From assembly GCA_023387935.1 (NCBI GenBank), contig JAEWHG010000077.1, forward strand, positions 10,261 through 74,260: a stretch of 64,000 nt of DNA, read 5' to 3'. The stretch is from Bacillota bacterium (GTDB taxonomy: Bacteria; Bacillota; Clostridia; Peptostreptococcales; Natronincolaceae). The notes beneath the pieces are model-generated. The model saw only the letters and a list, made by a program, of their open reading frames with translations, made no database searches and had not been told where the DNA came from. Numbering within the stretch: the first letter of the stretch is position 1; each line of letters starts with the position of its first letter. Below, one piece after another: positions 51,556 through 61,710 of this stretch. Both the position numbers and the translations under genes were made by a program.

Positions 51556-52788
51556 ATGAAGAAAAAAGTAGTTGTAATTGGCGCTGGACCTTCTGGTATT
51601 ATGGCAGCTATTTCAGCATCAAAACATAATAAAGAGGTAATTTTACTGGATAAAAACAATGAAATCGGAAAAAAGTTAAGAATAACCGGCGGTGGAAGAT
51701 GTAACATTACAAATAATTGTAGTACTAGAGAGATCATTGAAAAAACGTTACGTAATGGAAAATTTTTATATAATAGTTTAAATACTTTTAGTAATTTAGA
51801 TTTGATTAAATTTATCGAAAATAATGGGTGCAAATTAAAGGTCGAAGAGAAAGGAAAAGTTTTTCCTATTAGCGATAAATCAGGAGATATTATTGATTTG
51901 TTTTTTAATCTATTACAAGAAAATAAAGTTGCTTTATGGACCAGTTGTGAAGTGAAAGAAATTATAACAGATAACAGAAAAGTTATTGGAGTTAAGCTGA
52001 AAAATAATAAAACTCTAGAGTGTGACGGTGTAATTGTCGCAACTGGAGGAATGTCCTATCCTCACTTGGGTAGCACAGGAGATGGATATTACTTAGCAAA
52101 GGCTTTAAGTCATAATATTGCTGAAATTAAACCAAGTTTAGTGCCAATTATTATTAAAGATGCTTGGATCAAAGATTTGATGGGTATTTCATTAAGCAAT
52201 GTTAAATTAACAACTAAAATTAATAATAAAAAAAGAATTATTTCTGAAGGAGATTTGATATTCACGCATTATGGAATATCTGGTCCAGTTGTATTAGAGC
52301 ATAGCGCATATTTAAATCAATATATTAACAACTCAGAGCAGTATGTAATACGAATAGATTTATTACCTAATTACAAACAAGAAGAATTACAACAAATTTT
52401 CCACCAAGAATATCAATCAAACGGAAGTAAGTTAGTTAGAAATATACTAGTAAAGTATCTTCCAAAAAATTTATGTATTAAATTGTTGACGATACTAGAC
52501 ATTGATAATGATTTAATGTTATCGGAACTATCCAAAAAAGATAGGAACAAAATTATAACTTCAATAAAAGAATTTACTTTAACCATGGGTGGATTTAGAT
52601 CTATAAAAGAAGCTATTATTACATCAGGAGGAATCCCAATAAATGAAATTGATAGTAAAACTATGGAATCTAAACTAATAAAAGATTTATATTTTGCTGG
52701 TGAGGTAATTGATATCGATGCTCTTACAGGAGGATATAATTTACAAATCGCATTTTCAACTGGCTACGTTGCTGGTATGAATGTATAA
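51556..52788 (+). CDS. YhiN/HI0933-family flavoprotein
   Basis: A 410-residue FAD-binding protein: GAGPSGIMAAISASKHNK near the start, GGGRCNITNNC at about 46-56 and the C-terminal GGYNLQIAFSTGYVAG. Members are flavoproteins of unknown reaction. ATG 51556 follows GGGTGA. Close to the upstream phosphatase. Confidence 0.85.
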   Translation: MKKKVVVIGAGPSGIMAAISASKHNKEVILLDKNNEIGKKLRITGGGRCNITNNCSTREIIEKTLRNGKFLYNSLNTFSNLDLIKFIENNGCKLKVEEKGKVFPISDKSGDIIDLFFNLLQENKVALWTSCEVKEIITDNRKVIGVKLKNNKTLECDGVIVATGGMSYPHLGSTGDGYYLAKALSHNIAEIKPSLVPIIIKDAWIKDLMGISLSNVKLTTKINNKKRIISEGDLIFTHYGISGPVVLEHSAYLNQYINNSEQYVIRIDLLPNYKQEELQQIFHQEYQSNGSKLVRNILVKYLPKNLCIKLLTILDIDNDLMLSELSKKDRNKIITSIKEFTLTMGGFRSIKEAIITSGGIPINEIDSKTMESKLIKDLYFAGEVIDIDALTGGYNLQIAFSTGYVAGMNV

Positions 52789-52930
52789 CAGTTAAAAAAT
52801 ATAAGCTTTTATCTGCAATAATTATAATAATACTGTAGATATACTTGAGGAAAATTGCAAACTGATGTATAATTTCTTTAGATAAGTTAAGTGATATATA
52901 TAAAATTGCGAAATGATTTTTTAAAAAAAT

Positions 52931-52950
52931 AACCACCATAACTGGTGGTT
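52931..52950 (+). terminator. Hairpin before cmk
   Basis: aaccacc / ggtggtt with a 6-base loop, preceded by an A-run and followed by a weak T-rich stretch. Probably ends the flavoprotein transcript. Confidence 0.6.
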
Positions 52951-52974
52951 ACATTTATTCTGAGGAGGTATTGT

Positions 52975-53634
52975 ATGGCATTTATTCAAATAGCAATAGA
53001 TGGACCTGCTGGAGCTGGTAAAAGTACAATTGCAAAGAAAATAGCCCAGCGCCTTAACATAACTTACATAGATACAGGTGCAATGTATAGAGCCCTTACT
53101 TATAAAGTTTTAAGTACCAATATAGATATTAATAATGCAAATGAAATAATCCAATTAGCAAAAAATAGTGATATTAAATTTTTACATGAGAATATTTATC
53201 TAGATAATAACATAGTAAATGAAGAAATCAGAAGTATTGAAGTGAGTAAAAACGTATCTCATATAGCTAAGATTAAAGAAGTAAGACATATTTTAGTTGA
53301 CATACAAAGAAAGATTGCATTGAATCAAGATGTTATAATGGACGGTAGAGATATAGGCACTCATGTATTACCTGAGGCTACTTTGAAAATTTTCTTAACT
53401 GCTTCTGTTGAAGAAAGAGCTTCTAGAAGGTATCTAGAGCTTAAACGAAAGGGAATCGATGTAAATTTAGATGAATTAAAGAAAGATATTATTAATAGAG
53501 ACAAAATAGATAGTGAGAGAGAAGCTGCACCTCTTGTGAAGGCAGAAGATGCTATTGTAATAGATACGACAGGTTCATCAATTGAAAAGGTTGTTGACAA
53601 CATAATAGAACTTCTAAAGGGGGAAGTAGTATAG
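52975..53634 (+). CDS. cmk: Cytidylate kinase
   Basis: Phosphorylates CMP/dCMP. 219 residues: P-loop DGPAGAGKSTIAKKIA at about 9-24, DTGAMYRALT, and GRDIGTHVLP. ATG 52975 follows GAGGAGG by 7-8 bases; the in-frame ATG-like start at 52945 is inside the hairpin region. It couples to plsC by a 1-base overlap (TAGTG). Confidence 0.96.
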   Translation: MAFIQIAIDGPAGAGKSTIAKKIAQRLNITYIDTGAMYRALTYKVLSTNIDINNANEIIQLAKNSDIKFLHENIYLDNNIVNEEIRSIEVSKNVSHIAKIKEVRHILVDIQRKIALNQDVIMDGRDIGTHVLPEATLKIFLTASVEERASRRYLELKRKGIDVNLDELKKDIINRDKIDSEREAAPLVKAEDAIVIDTTGSSIEKVVDNIIELLKGEVV

Positions 53635-54218
53635 TGCTATTCTATAATACAGTAAAAAATTTAGTTAAATATTTTCTTAAGTTTATTTATAGAATTGAAA
53701 TTACAGGACTAGATAATATTCCTATAGAAGGTAAGTCCATTGTTTGTTCAAACCACTTTAATAATTTAGATCCACTTTTAATAGGAACCTGTTTACCGAG
53801 ACGGATTAACTATATGGCCAAAGAAGAATTGTTTTCTAATAAATTGTTTGCTTCTTTTCTAAAAAAGTTTGGCGTATTTCCGGTAAAAAGAGGTGGAGCC
53901 GACATTAGTGCTATTAAGACTGCATTAAAAATCCTAAAGGAGGACAGTGTTCTTGGAATATTTCCTGAAGGTACTAGAAGTAAAACTGGTGAAATGCTGG
54001 AAGCTAAGCCTGGGATTGCTATGATTTCGATTAAATCACAGAGTCCTATCATTCCTATAGCAATCATAGGAAATTATAAATTATTTAGTAAAATAAGAAT
54101 AATTATTGATAAACCTATGGATTTTTCTGAATACTATGGTCAAAAGAATTCTACTGAAGAATACCAGCAGTTAAGTCAAAAGATATTAGATCATATTAAG
54201 AGCTTAATGATAGAATAA
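53634..54218 (+). CDS. plsC: 1-acyl-glycerol-3-phosphate acyltransferase
   Basis: PlsC makes phosphatidic acid from lysophosphatidic acid. 194 residues with an N-terminal hydrophobic helix, NHFNNLDP (HX4D) at about 41-48 and FPEGTRSKTG at about 111-120. GTG start on the cmk stop. The cmk-plsC-ispH-rpsA order is the Bacillus/Clostridium order. Confidence 0.92.
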   Translation: MLFYNTVKNLVKYFLKFIYRIEITGLDNIPIEGKSIVCSNHFNNLDPLLIGTCLPRRINYMAKEELFSNKLFASFLKKFGVFPVKRGGADISAIKTALKILKEDSVLGIFPEGTRSKTGEMLEAKPGIAMISIKSQSPIIPIAIIGNYKLFSKIRIIIDKPMDFSEYYGQKNSTEEYQQLSQKILDHIKSLMIE

Positions 54219-54368
54219 ACACACACTTTATGAAACTTCATATTTTAATACGTATTATAAAAAAATCTGGAAATACTGATTATTAAAGAAGGAATTTTGT
54301 AGATTATGTAGAAACATAATAAAGTTATATGTTTAATTTCATATTGTGAAATTTACAGGAGGATATTA

Positions 54369-55205
54369 ATGAAAGTAATTGTGGCAAATCATTCTGGTTT
54401 TTGCTTTGGAGTAGAGAAGGCTATAAGTGCTGCCTTTAATGAATTGGATAGTAACTCCAATAATATTTATACGCTAGGACCACTTATCCATAACAAACAA
54501 GTTATAGACAAGCTTAATGAAGATGGAATAAGAGTTATAGAAGATATTAATGAAGGTGTAGATGGAACTGTCATCATTCGCTCTCATGGTATTCCTAAAA
54601 GAATATACGATGTGGCAAATGATAAAAACATTTTTTTAATTGATGCTACTTGTCCCTTTGTTAGGAAAATCCAAAGTATCGTTAAGGAATATAAAGAAAT
54701 GGGATACGATATTGTTATTATTGGGAATCCGGATCATCCTGAAGTAATAGGTATTAATGGATGGTGTGATGATACGGCTTATGTTATTAAAACAGAAGAT
54801 GATATAAAAAATATTCCTTTTCTAGATAAGATGTGTATTGTCGTACAAACTACTATGTCAACAGAATTATACGATAAACTAACTCATATGCTAGAAGAAA
54901 AATCTAATAATATTGTAAAGTTTAATACTATTTGTTCAGCTACAAAGGATAGACAAAAAGCTGCTAGGGATCTTGCTAAGGAAGCAGACTCAATGATTGT
55001 AATAGGCGGTTACCATAGCTCTAATACTCAAAAACTTGTGGAAATTTGTAAAGAAGAAAAGCCCGATGCAACTTTTCATATTGAAACTGCCAGCGAAATA
55101 CCTCTTGATTTATTAAAGCAATATAAATCAGTAGGTGTTACCGCTGGAGCATCTACTCCAAAGTGGATCATTGATGAAGTAATTGATACAATTAATAATT
55201 TATAA
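54369..55205 (+). CDS. ispH: HMBPP reductase
   Basis: Last enzyme of the DXP pathway, making IPP and DMAPP. 278 residues with the three cluster cysteines: SGFCFGVEKA (about 12), DATCPFV (about 96) and NTICSAT (about 190), plus RSHG and VQTTMS. In several Clostridia IspH is fused to S1; here rpsA is separate. AGGAGG precedes ATG. Confidence 0.96.
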   Translation: MKVIVANHSGFCFGVEKAISAAFNELDSNSNNIYTLGPLIHNKQVIDKLNEDGIRVIEDINEGVDGTVIIRSHGIPKRIYDVANDKNIFLIDATCPFVRKIQSIVKEYKEMGYDIVIIGNPDHPEVIGINGWCDDTAYVIKTEDDIKNIPFLDKMCIVVQTTMSTELYDKLTHMLEEKSNNIVKFNTICSATKDRQKAARDLAKEADSMIVIGGYHSSNTQKLVEICKEEKPDATFHIETASEIPLDLLKQYKSVGVTAGASTPKWIIDEVIDTINNL

Positions 55206-55228
55206 TAATTTAATTAGGAGGTTTTAAC

Positions 55229-56368
55229 GTGAATAATGATATGTTAAATTTAATGGAAGAAATAGAAAAATCTATGGTGAGATTAAAAAGAGGAGAAATT
55301 GTTACTGGTAAAGTAATCAGTGTTACTAATAATGAAATCACAGTAAATGTAGGATACAAATCTGACGGAATTATTCCAAAGGATGAAATCTCAAGTGATA
55401 CAACTGTTAATCCACAAGAGCTTGTAAAAGCAGGAGACGAAATTAAGGTATATGTAATCAGTTTAGATGATGGAGAAGGTAATGTTTTATTATCTAAAAA
55501 AAGAGTAGATATGGTAAAAGGTTGGGACGATCTTGAAAAAATAAAGGATGCAGAATCTTTAGTAGAAACAAAGGTAATTGAAGCTGTAAGAGGCGGTGTA
55601 GTAGCTATAGCTCGTGGTATTAGATGTTTTATACCTGCTAGTCAATTATCGGACCGTTTTGTAGACGATTTAAAGTCATTTGAAGGTAAAAGCTTTACTA
55701 CTAAGGTAATGGAAATAGATCGTAAGAAAAATAAAGTAATATTATCTAGAAAAGTAGTATTGGGAGAAGAAAACAAACACAAAAAATCAGAATTATTTTC
55801 GAAATTAGATAAGGGTATTCATATTAGAGGCGAAGTAAAACGTATTACTGATTTTGGCGTATTTGTAGATATTGGTGGAATTGATGGTCTTGTTCATATT
55901 TCAGAGCTGTCATGGGGAAGAGTAAAGCACCCAAGAGAAGTTGTGAGTATTGGTGATATTATTGAAGTAGAAGTTTTAGATTTCGATAAAGATAAAGAAA
56001 AGGTATCTCTAGGATTAAAACAAACGCAGAAACAACCATGGGATGATGCAGTAGTAAAGTATCCTATAGGAAGCGTTGTTGAAGGTAAAGTAGTTCGATT
56101 AGTAGATTTCGGTGCATTCGTTGAATTAGAGCCAGGATTAGATGGATTAGTTCATATTTCACAAATTAGTGAAAAACATATTTCTAAACCATCAGAGGAA
56201 CTTCATATTGGTCAAAAAATAAATGTTAAAGTATTAGATGTTAAACCTGAAGAAAAACGTATCAGCCTAAGTATAACAGCAGTTAATGAAGAAACTGAAG
56301 AAGAAGAAATAGAATACATTGATGATAAAAATACAACAACAATTGGAGAAATACTAGAAAATAAATAA
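55229..56368 (+). CDS. rpsA: 30S ribosomal protein S1
   Basis: A 379-residue protein with four S1 domains (about 20-90, 105-175, 190-262 and 275-350; for example VDIGGIDGLVHISELSWGR and ELEPGLDGLVHISQIS) and an acidic tail. Fewer than the six of E. coli S1, as is usual in Firmicutes. GTG start with GGAGG 7 bases upstream. Ends at a terminator. Confidence 0.94.
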   Translation: MNNDMLNLMEEIEKSMVRLKRGEIVTGKVISVTNNEITVNVGYKSDGIIPKDEISSDTTVNPQELVKAGDEIKVYVISLDDGEGNVLLSKKRVDMVKGWDDLEKIKDAESLVETKVIEAVRGGVVAIARGIRCFIPASQLSDRFVDDLKSFEGKSFTTKVMEIDRKKNKVILSRKVVLGEENKHKKSELFSKLDKGIHIRGEVKRITDFGVFVDIGGIDGLVHISELSWGRVKHPREVVSIGDIIEVEVLDFDKDKEKVSLGLKQTQKQPWDDAVVKYPIGSVVEGKVVRLVDFGAFVELEPGLDGLVHISQISEKHISKPSEELHIGQKINVKVLDVKPEEKRISLSITAVNEETEEEEIEYIDDKNTTTIGEILENK

Positions 56369-56373
56369 ATAAA

Positions 56374-56404
56374 AAATAAAGAGTCTTTGACTCTTTATTT
56401 TTTA
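56374..56404 (+). terminator. Terminator after rpsA
   Basis: aaataaagagtc / gactctttattt with loop ttt, followed by T-run. Confidence 0.9.
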
Positions 56405-56479
56405 CAATATACTTAAATTCACAATTTTCACTTTAATTTCAAATATATTATTTATTTACAATTCTAGGGGGAATCTTTA

Positions 56480-57253
56480 ATGGAAGGATATGAAATTTTT
56501 AAAGAAAAGGTATATAAAAAAACTGGAATAGATTTAAATAGCTATAAAGAGCGCCAAATGAAACGTAGAATAGAATCACTAATAACTCGTAACAACTTTA
56601 CATCATATGATTCGTATTTTACTGCTATTAATCAGGATGCTAAATTATTAGATGAATTTATTAATTACTTAACTATTAATGTATCTGAATTTTATCGAAA
56701 TCCTCAGCAGTGGGATGTATTAGACAGTACAGTAATTCCACAATTGCTAAAGGGTAAATCTAAATTGAAAATTTGGAGTTCGGCTTGTTCTACGGGTGAA
56801 GAACCCTATTCTTTAGTTATGTTACTTTCTAAATTTTTTCCACTCAATCAAATTTCAATATTAGCTACGGATATTGACGAAGGTGCAATAAGCAAAGCTA
56901 AACAAGGTGTGTATTCAGCTAAAAGCTTAGATAATCTACCTAAAGGATTTAAAGAAACTTTTTTCGAAAAATATAATGGGACTTATAAAATAAATGAAGA
57001 AATAAAAAAACAGGTAATCTTTAAGAAATTTAATTTACTTAAAGATGAATATCCAAAGGATTGTGATTTAATTTTATGTAGAAATGTAATGATTTATTTT
57101 ACGGAAGATGCTAAAAATATTATGTATAAAAAATTTCATGATTCCCTAAGTAAGGATGGCGTTCTATTTGTAGGAAGTACAGAACAAATAATTTTGCCAA
57201 ATCGTTATGATTTAACACCTGTAAAAACTTTTTTCTATAAAAGGGCTAAATAA
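56480..57253 (+). CDS. cheR: CheR-type protein-glutamate methyltransferase
   Basis: Methylates chemoreceptors. 257 residues: an N-terminal helical domain (about 1-75), SAM-binding SSACSTGEEPYSLVMLL at about 99-115 and CRNVMIYFTED at about 203-213. It stands alone here, with no other chemotaxis gene; it is followed within 13 bases by the M42 peptidases. Confidence 0.92.
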   Translation: MEGYEIFKEKVYKKTGIDLNSYKERQMKRRIESLITRNNFTSYDSYFTAINQDAKLLDEFINYLTINVSEFYRNPQQWDVLDSTVIPQLLKGKSKLKIWSSACSTGEEPYSLVMLLSKFFPLNQISILATDIDEGAISKAKQGVYSAKSLDNLPKGFKETFFEKYNGTYKINEEIKKQVIFKKFNLLKDEYPKDCDLILCRNVMIYFTEDAKNIMYKKFHDSLSKDGVLFVGSTEQIILPNRYDLTPVKTFFYKRAK

Positions 57254-57266
57254 GAGGAGGTTGAAT

Positions 57267-58319
57267 ATGCATTTAGAAGAGGTATTGAAAGAATTATCAG
57301 AGATTTCAGGAGTTTCAGGTCATGAAATGGAAATAACTGAAAAAGTAAAGAATTACTTTATGAAGTATTGCGATGAAGTTAAAGTAGATTCTTTAGGAAA
57401 CGTTATTGGACTTAAAAAAGGTAGAGAAGTTAACAATAAAAAAATTATGTTAGCTGCTCATATGGATGAAATTGGATTAATGGTAAAAAATATCGATGAA
57501 AATGGATTCGTTCAATTTACCAATGTAGGTGGTGTTGATCAAAGAACACTTTTATGCCAGGAAGTAATCATTCATGGGAAAGAAAAAGTATATGGAATTA
57601 TAGGTGTTAAACCACCACATATAACAGGTGAAGACGAAAGAAGTAAATCACTAGATATAGATGATTTATTAGTGGATACTGGTTTTTCAAAGGAGGATCT
57701 TGATTCTAAAATTAGAATTGGGGATGTTATTACCATTAAAAGAAATATGATAAGATTGCAGAATAATAGAGTAGCAGGAAAGGCAATGGACGACAGGGCC
57801 GGTATTGCATCCTTATTAATGTGTTTAAAGGAATTGCAATATTCTTACCATGAAGCTGATGTTTATTTTGTGGCTACTGTTCAAGAGGAAGTTGGAACAA
57901 GGGGTGCAACTACTTCATCCTATTCTATTAATCCAGACATAGGAATCGCAGTTGATGTAGGCTTCGGTAAAACCCCAGAATTAAGTCAATACGACACTAT
58001 TGAAATGGATAAAGGACCTGCAATAACCGTGGGCCCAAATATTCATCCTAATATATATAATAAAATGAAGCAAACTGCTATTAATGCATATATCGATTAT
58101 CAAATTGAAGTTGCGCCTGGACATTCGGGCACGGATGCTTGGCCAATGCAGGTAAGTCGTTTGGGAGTTGCTACAGGAGTAATATCCATTCCTCTAAGGT
58201 ATATGCACACATCTGTAGAAACTATTAGCTTATCAGATATAGAAAAGACTGGGAAGCTAATAGCCAATTTTATTGTAACCTTAAATGAAATTGATATGGA
58301 GGAAATATTATGTTATTAA
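57267..58319 (+). CDS. M42 family aminopeptidase, first of three
   Basis: A 350-residue dimetal aminopeptidase/endoglucanase of family M42. Seen: AAHMDEIGLM (H, D), GKAMDDRAGI (D), QEEVGTRGA (EE) and the terminal RYMHTSVE (H). The core is interrupted by the usual PDZ-like-domain insertion. It is 52 bases from cheR's end... ATG 57267 follows GAGGAGG. The gene overlaps the next by 10 bases. Confidence 0.9.
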   Translation: MHLEEVLKELSEISGVSGHEMEITEKVKNYFMKYCDEVKVDSLGNVIGLKKGREVNNKKIMLAAHMDEIGLMVKNIDENGFVQFTNVGGVDQRTLLCQEVIIHGKEKVYGIIGVKPPHITGEDERSKSLDIDDLLVDTGFSKEDLDSKIRIGDVITIKRNMIRLQNNRVAGKAMDDRAGIASLLMCLKELQYSYHEADVYFVATVQEEVGTRGATTSSYSINPDIGIAVDVGFGKTPELSQYDTIEMDKGPAITVGPNIHPNIYNKMKQTAINAYIDYQIEVAPGHSGTDAWPMQVSRLGVATGVISIPLRYMHTSVETISLSDIEKTGKLIANFIVTLNEIDMEEILCY

Positions 58320-59332
58320 AAACTTTAACCGATGCTTTCGGTGTTTCTGGAAATGAAAAGGAAGTTCGAGATATAATAATTGAAGAAATTAAAAGTTATG
58401 TGGATCATATAAAAATTGACATCATGGGTAACATAATAGCGCATAAAAAAGGTAGAAAAGATAATATTTCTATTGCTGTGACAGCTCATATGGATGAAGT
58501 AGGATTTATTATTAAAGGAATTGACGACAGTGGATTAATTAAATTTGCTCCAATCGGAGGAGTAGATCCTAGAATATTGGTGTCAAAACAAGTTGTTATT
58601 GGTAAAAATAAAATCAATGGAGTTATTGGAGCAAAGGCTATTCATTTACAAAGACCTGATGAAAGAAAAAAAGCAATAGCTATCGATGATTTATATATAG
58701 ATATTGGATGTAAAGCGAAGACTGAAGCAGAAAAACTAGTCAATGTAGGAGATTATATTGGTTTTTATAGTGAGTATGTTGAATTTGGGAAAAATCGGAT
58801 TAAGGCTAAGGCTTTAGATAATAGAGTTGGATGTGCAATACTCATTGACCTATTAAAAATGGAAACCGACATTGGAATTACAGGGATATTTACAGTGCAG
58901 GAGGAAATCGGGTTAAGAGGTGCAGAGGTTGCTGCTAATCAAATAGATGTAGACTTAGCAATAATTTTAGAAGGTACTACTTGTTCAGATGTATCTAATG
59001 TAGAAACACACATGCAGGTTACAGAGCTAGATAAAGGTCCTGCGATTTCATTAATGGACAGAACCTCTATTTATAATAGAAAATTTGTAGATATGGTAGT
59101 TGAAACAGCAACGGAATATGAGATTCCTTGGCAATACCGCAGGTCAACTTTTGGTGGAAATGATGCTGGGAAATTTCATACTGCTAATGCTGGAACACCT
59201 TGTGTATCCATAGCAGTTCCTTGTAGATATATTCACTCTCCCATATCTGTATTAAGCAAAGACGATTACCATAATTGTAAAGAGCTTTTATTTAAATTCA
59301 TTGATAGAATTAGCGAAAGGGGATTGGTATAA
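58310..59332 (+). CDS. M42 family aminopeptidase, second of three
   Basis: A 340-residue M42 enzyme: TAHMDEVGFI, AKALDNRVGC, QEEIGLRG, LEGTTCSD and CRYIHSPI. One metal-site segment has ALDNR where the first and third copies have DDR, a difference that could affect activity. It is coupled to both neighbours by overlaps. Confidence 0.9.
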   Translation: MLLKTLTDAFGVSGNEKEVRDIIIEEIKSYVDHIKIDIMGNIIAHKKGRKDNISIAVTAHMDEVGFIIKGIDDSGLIKFAPIGGVDPRILVSKQVVIGKNKINGVIGAKAIHLQRPDERKKAIAIDDLYIDIGCKAKTEAEKLVNVGDYIGFYSEYVEFGKNRIKAKALDNRVGCAILIDLLKMETDIGITGIFTVQEEIGLRGAEVAANQIDVDLAIILEGTTCSDVSNVETHMQVTELDKGPAISLMDRTSIYNRKFVDMVVETATEYEIPWQYRRSTFGGNDAGKFHTANAGTPCVSIAVPCRYIHSPISVLSKDDYHNCKELLFKFIDRISERGLV

Positions 59333-60327
59333 TGAGAACTCTAAATTTAGATTTATTAAAAAGAATGGTATCTACATACTCTCCATCTGGTAATGAAATT
59401 AGAATTTGTCAATTAATTAAAGAGGAAGTAAAAGATTATGCGGATGAGGTTTATACGGATGCTTTAGGAAATCTTATTGTAAGAAAAAAAGGAGATGGCA
59501 AAAAAGTACTTCTAGCTGGCCATATGGATCAAATAGGTTTAATGGCGACCTATATTGATGATAAAGGGTTTATTAGATTCACAAACATTGGAGGAATATC
59601 CCCAGCAGTTACATATTCTCAAAAAGTTATATTTGAAAATGGTACAATTGGTATTGTTGGATGTGAGAAAATCGATAGCCTAAAGGATTTGACACTGGAT
59701 AAATTGTTTATAGATATAGGAGCAGCATCTAAAGAAGAAGCGGAAAATAAAGTTTCAATAGGAGATGTATGTGTATATTATAGTGAAGTAATCATAGATG
59801 ATAGAAGTATTATTGCACCAGCATTAGATGATCGTATCGGTTGTTTCATTATGATAGAAATTTTAAAATCATTGAATACTTCTAAAAATGATATTTATTT
59901 TGTTTTTACAGTACAGGAGGAAGTGGGAACTAGAGGAGCTAAGACGGCTGGATATGCTATAGAACCAGATATAGCTATATCATTTGATGTTACGGCTACA
60001 GGAGACACGCCTAAGGCTAAACCTATGGCTGTTAAACTAGGGCATGGTCCTGCAGTTAAAATTAAAGATAACTCTATTTTATGCCATCCTATGATAAAGA
60101 ATTTAATGATTGAACAAGCTGAAAAAAATTCTATACCGTATCAGCTAGAAGTACTTGAATTTGGTGGCACAGATTCTGGTGCAATTCATTTAACTAGAAG
60201 CGGAGTTCCATCGGGAGTACTATCTATTCCTACGAGATATATTCATAGTACTTGTGAAATGGTATCCGTAAGCGATATAGCTAATACAGTAGATTTATCT
60301 ATAAAAATATTAGAAAAAGAAATTTAA
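59332..60327 (+). CDS. M42 family aminopeptidase, third of three
   Basis: A 331-residue M42 enzyme: AGHMDQIGLM, APALDDRIGC, QEEVGTRGAK, SFDVTATGD and TRYIHSTCE. All ligands are present. It starts on the stop of the second copy and ends the operon. Together the three may form mixed TET-like shells. Confidence 0.9.
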   Translation: MRTLNLDLLKRMVSTYSPSGNEIRICQLIKEEVKDYADEVYTDALGNLIVRKKGDGKKVLLAGHMDQIGLMATYIDDKGFIRFTNIGGISPAVTYSQKVIFENGTIGIVGCEKIDSLKDLTLDKLFIDIGAASKEEAENKVSIGDVCVYYSEVIIDDRSIIAPALDDRIGCFIMIEILKSLNTSKNDIYFVFTVQEEVGTRGAKTAGYAIEPDIAISFDVTATGDTPKAKPMAVKLGHGPAVKIKDNSILCHPMIKNLMIEQAEKNSIPYQLEVLEFGGTDSGAIHLTRSGVPSGVLSIPTRYIHSTCEMVSVSDIANTVDLSIKILEKEI

Positions 60328-60339
60328 TAGTTCTGAAGA

Positions 60340-60372
60340 AGAGGTATATATTATATTTATATCTCTTTTTTT
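60340..60372 (+). terminator. Terminator after the M42 genes
   Basis: agaggtatata / ttatatctct-type stem with a T-run at 60366-60372; an imperfect stem. Confidence 0.65.
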
Positions 60373-60496
60373 GACTTAAAATGCAAAAGTATATAGAAGT
60401 TTTCAAATTATTGTTGGAATTTGTTTAACGATTTTCAAATGATTTAAAAGGAAATTATTACTCTTTTATTGAAAATATTAATCGGAGGTGAAACCA

Positions 60497-61108
60497 ATGA
60501 TTAATAACAAAGATAGATATTCTATAAGCGAGGTAGCTGAACATATAGGATTCAAACCGCATGTGATTCGATTTTATGAAAAAGAATTTAAACTTGAAAT
60601 TCCTAGAGCGGAGAATTCCAGAAGATACTTTACAAATAAGGAAGTAGATCTTCTGCTATATATTAAACAACTTCAGCAAAATGGATTGTCAAATAAAGAA
60701 ATAAAGAAAGTATTACAAGATCAGAATACAGGTATTGATAGTAATTATACTAAATCCACAGATAGTGATGATAATCATATAGAGGGAGCAGCAGAAAGCT
60801 ATACAGGTACTGGAAATTTCAATGAAGATTTAAAAAAAGAAATATTAATGATATTAGAAAAATACAATTACAGAAGTGAAATCAATGAATTAAAGGAAAA
60901 ATTAGAGGAACTAGCAAAACAGTTCAATGTTCCAGATGTAAATAAAGATAAAGACGTTCTAATCTGTGAAAACGCTAAACTTAAAATGAAAATAAAAGAA
61001 AAATCATATGAAGTGGCAGAATTAAAAGATAAATTAAAAAGACAAGATGCTCAAAGAATATCTATATTTCATAGATTATTAAGAACAAAAGCAGAAAGTA
61101 ATATATAA
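60497..61108 (+). CDS. MerR-family DNA-binding protein with coiled coil
   Basis: A 203-residue protein with a MerR helix-turn-helix (SISEVAEHIGFKPHVIRFYE at about 9-28) and a C-terminal region rich in Lys/Glu heptads. That design resembles RacA-like anchoring proteins, but no specific family is claimed. ATG 60497 follows CGGAGGTG. No target promoter is identified. Confidence 0.75.
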   Translation: MINNKDRYSISEVAEHIGFKPHVIRFYEKEFKLEIPRAENSRRYFTNKEVDLLLYIKQLQQNGLSNKEIKKVLQDQNTGIDSNYTKSTDSDDNHIEGAAESYTGTGNFNEDLKKEILMILEKYNYRSEINELKEKLEELAKQFNVPDVNKDKDVLICENAKLKMKIKEKSYEVAELKDKLKRQDAQRISIFHRLLRTKAESNI

Positions 61109-61710
61109 AACTATTATTAATTGATCACTACTGCATAATTAAATATGCGAAAGTTCAGTTAAGGATAGATAATGAACCGCAAAGCCACGATTTCTGTGTC
61201 ATTACGGTTCATTTTATATTAATACCGATAACCTTATAATAAATAGCTATAATTTTATCTTAAATCCATTAAGTTGAATCAATTGTATAAATAGAGCCAG
61301 TGAATTAATCAATTTGAACCAGGAAATTCAGATATATGTAAATAATTATGTAGATATTAATATAGATAAATTAATAAATTCATTGTAATAAATCATAATT
61401 ATTATAGTTCGTTAAAATAATTATCTATAAAATAAAAAATTGGCCAATGAATCTATATTTAATATTAAAAATTCAATAACTATAACAATAAAGTAATAAT
61501 TGCTATTTTATGAAATTATTAGCTGGACATGCTAAAAGAAGTGGTTTATAATTACTTTATTAACTATTCTTTAAATGTATATTTAGGGAATAGTTGAGGT
61601 TTGAAAAATATTTTTTATTATATAACTACTAATTCCATTATACCTTCACCCCTGCTATACTTTATATTAGGCAACTTACAATTTAGATCATAATCCAAGG
61701 AGTTGATGAA
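61109..61710. other. AT-rich gap between MerR and the recombinase
   Basis: About 600 bases with no supported gene. It holds the MerR terminator near 61171-61218 and, elsewhere, short open frames without ribosome sites. A 36-codon open frame ending at about 61388 has no start codon. No structured RNA was recognised. Confidence 0.45.
61171..61218 (+). terminator. Terminator after the MerR gene
   Basis: aatgaaccg / cggttcatt (9 bp) with a smaller internal stem (cac...gtg) and a T-rich tail. Confidence 0.7.

Noticed and set aside
61280..61388. A 36-codon open frame in the gap before the XerS-like gene, possibly a Spo0E-type phosphatase
   Set aside because: No start codon or ribosome site, and the SQxLD signature of Spo0E is missing.
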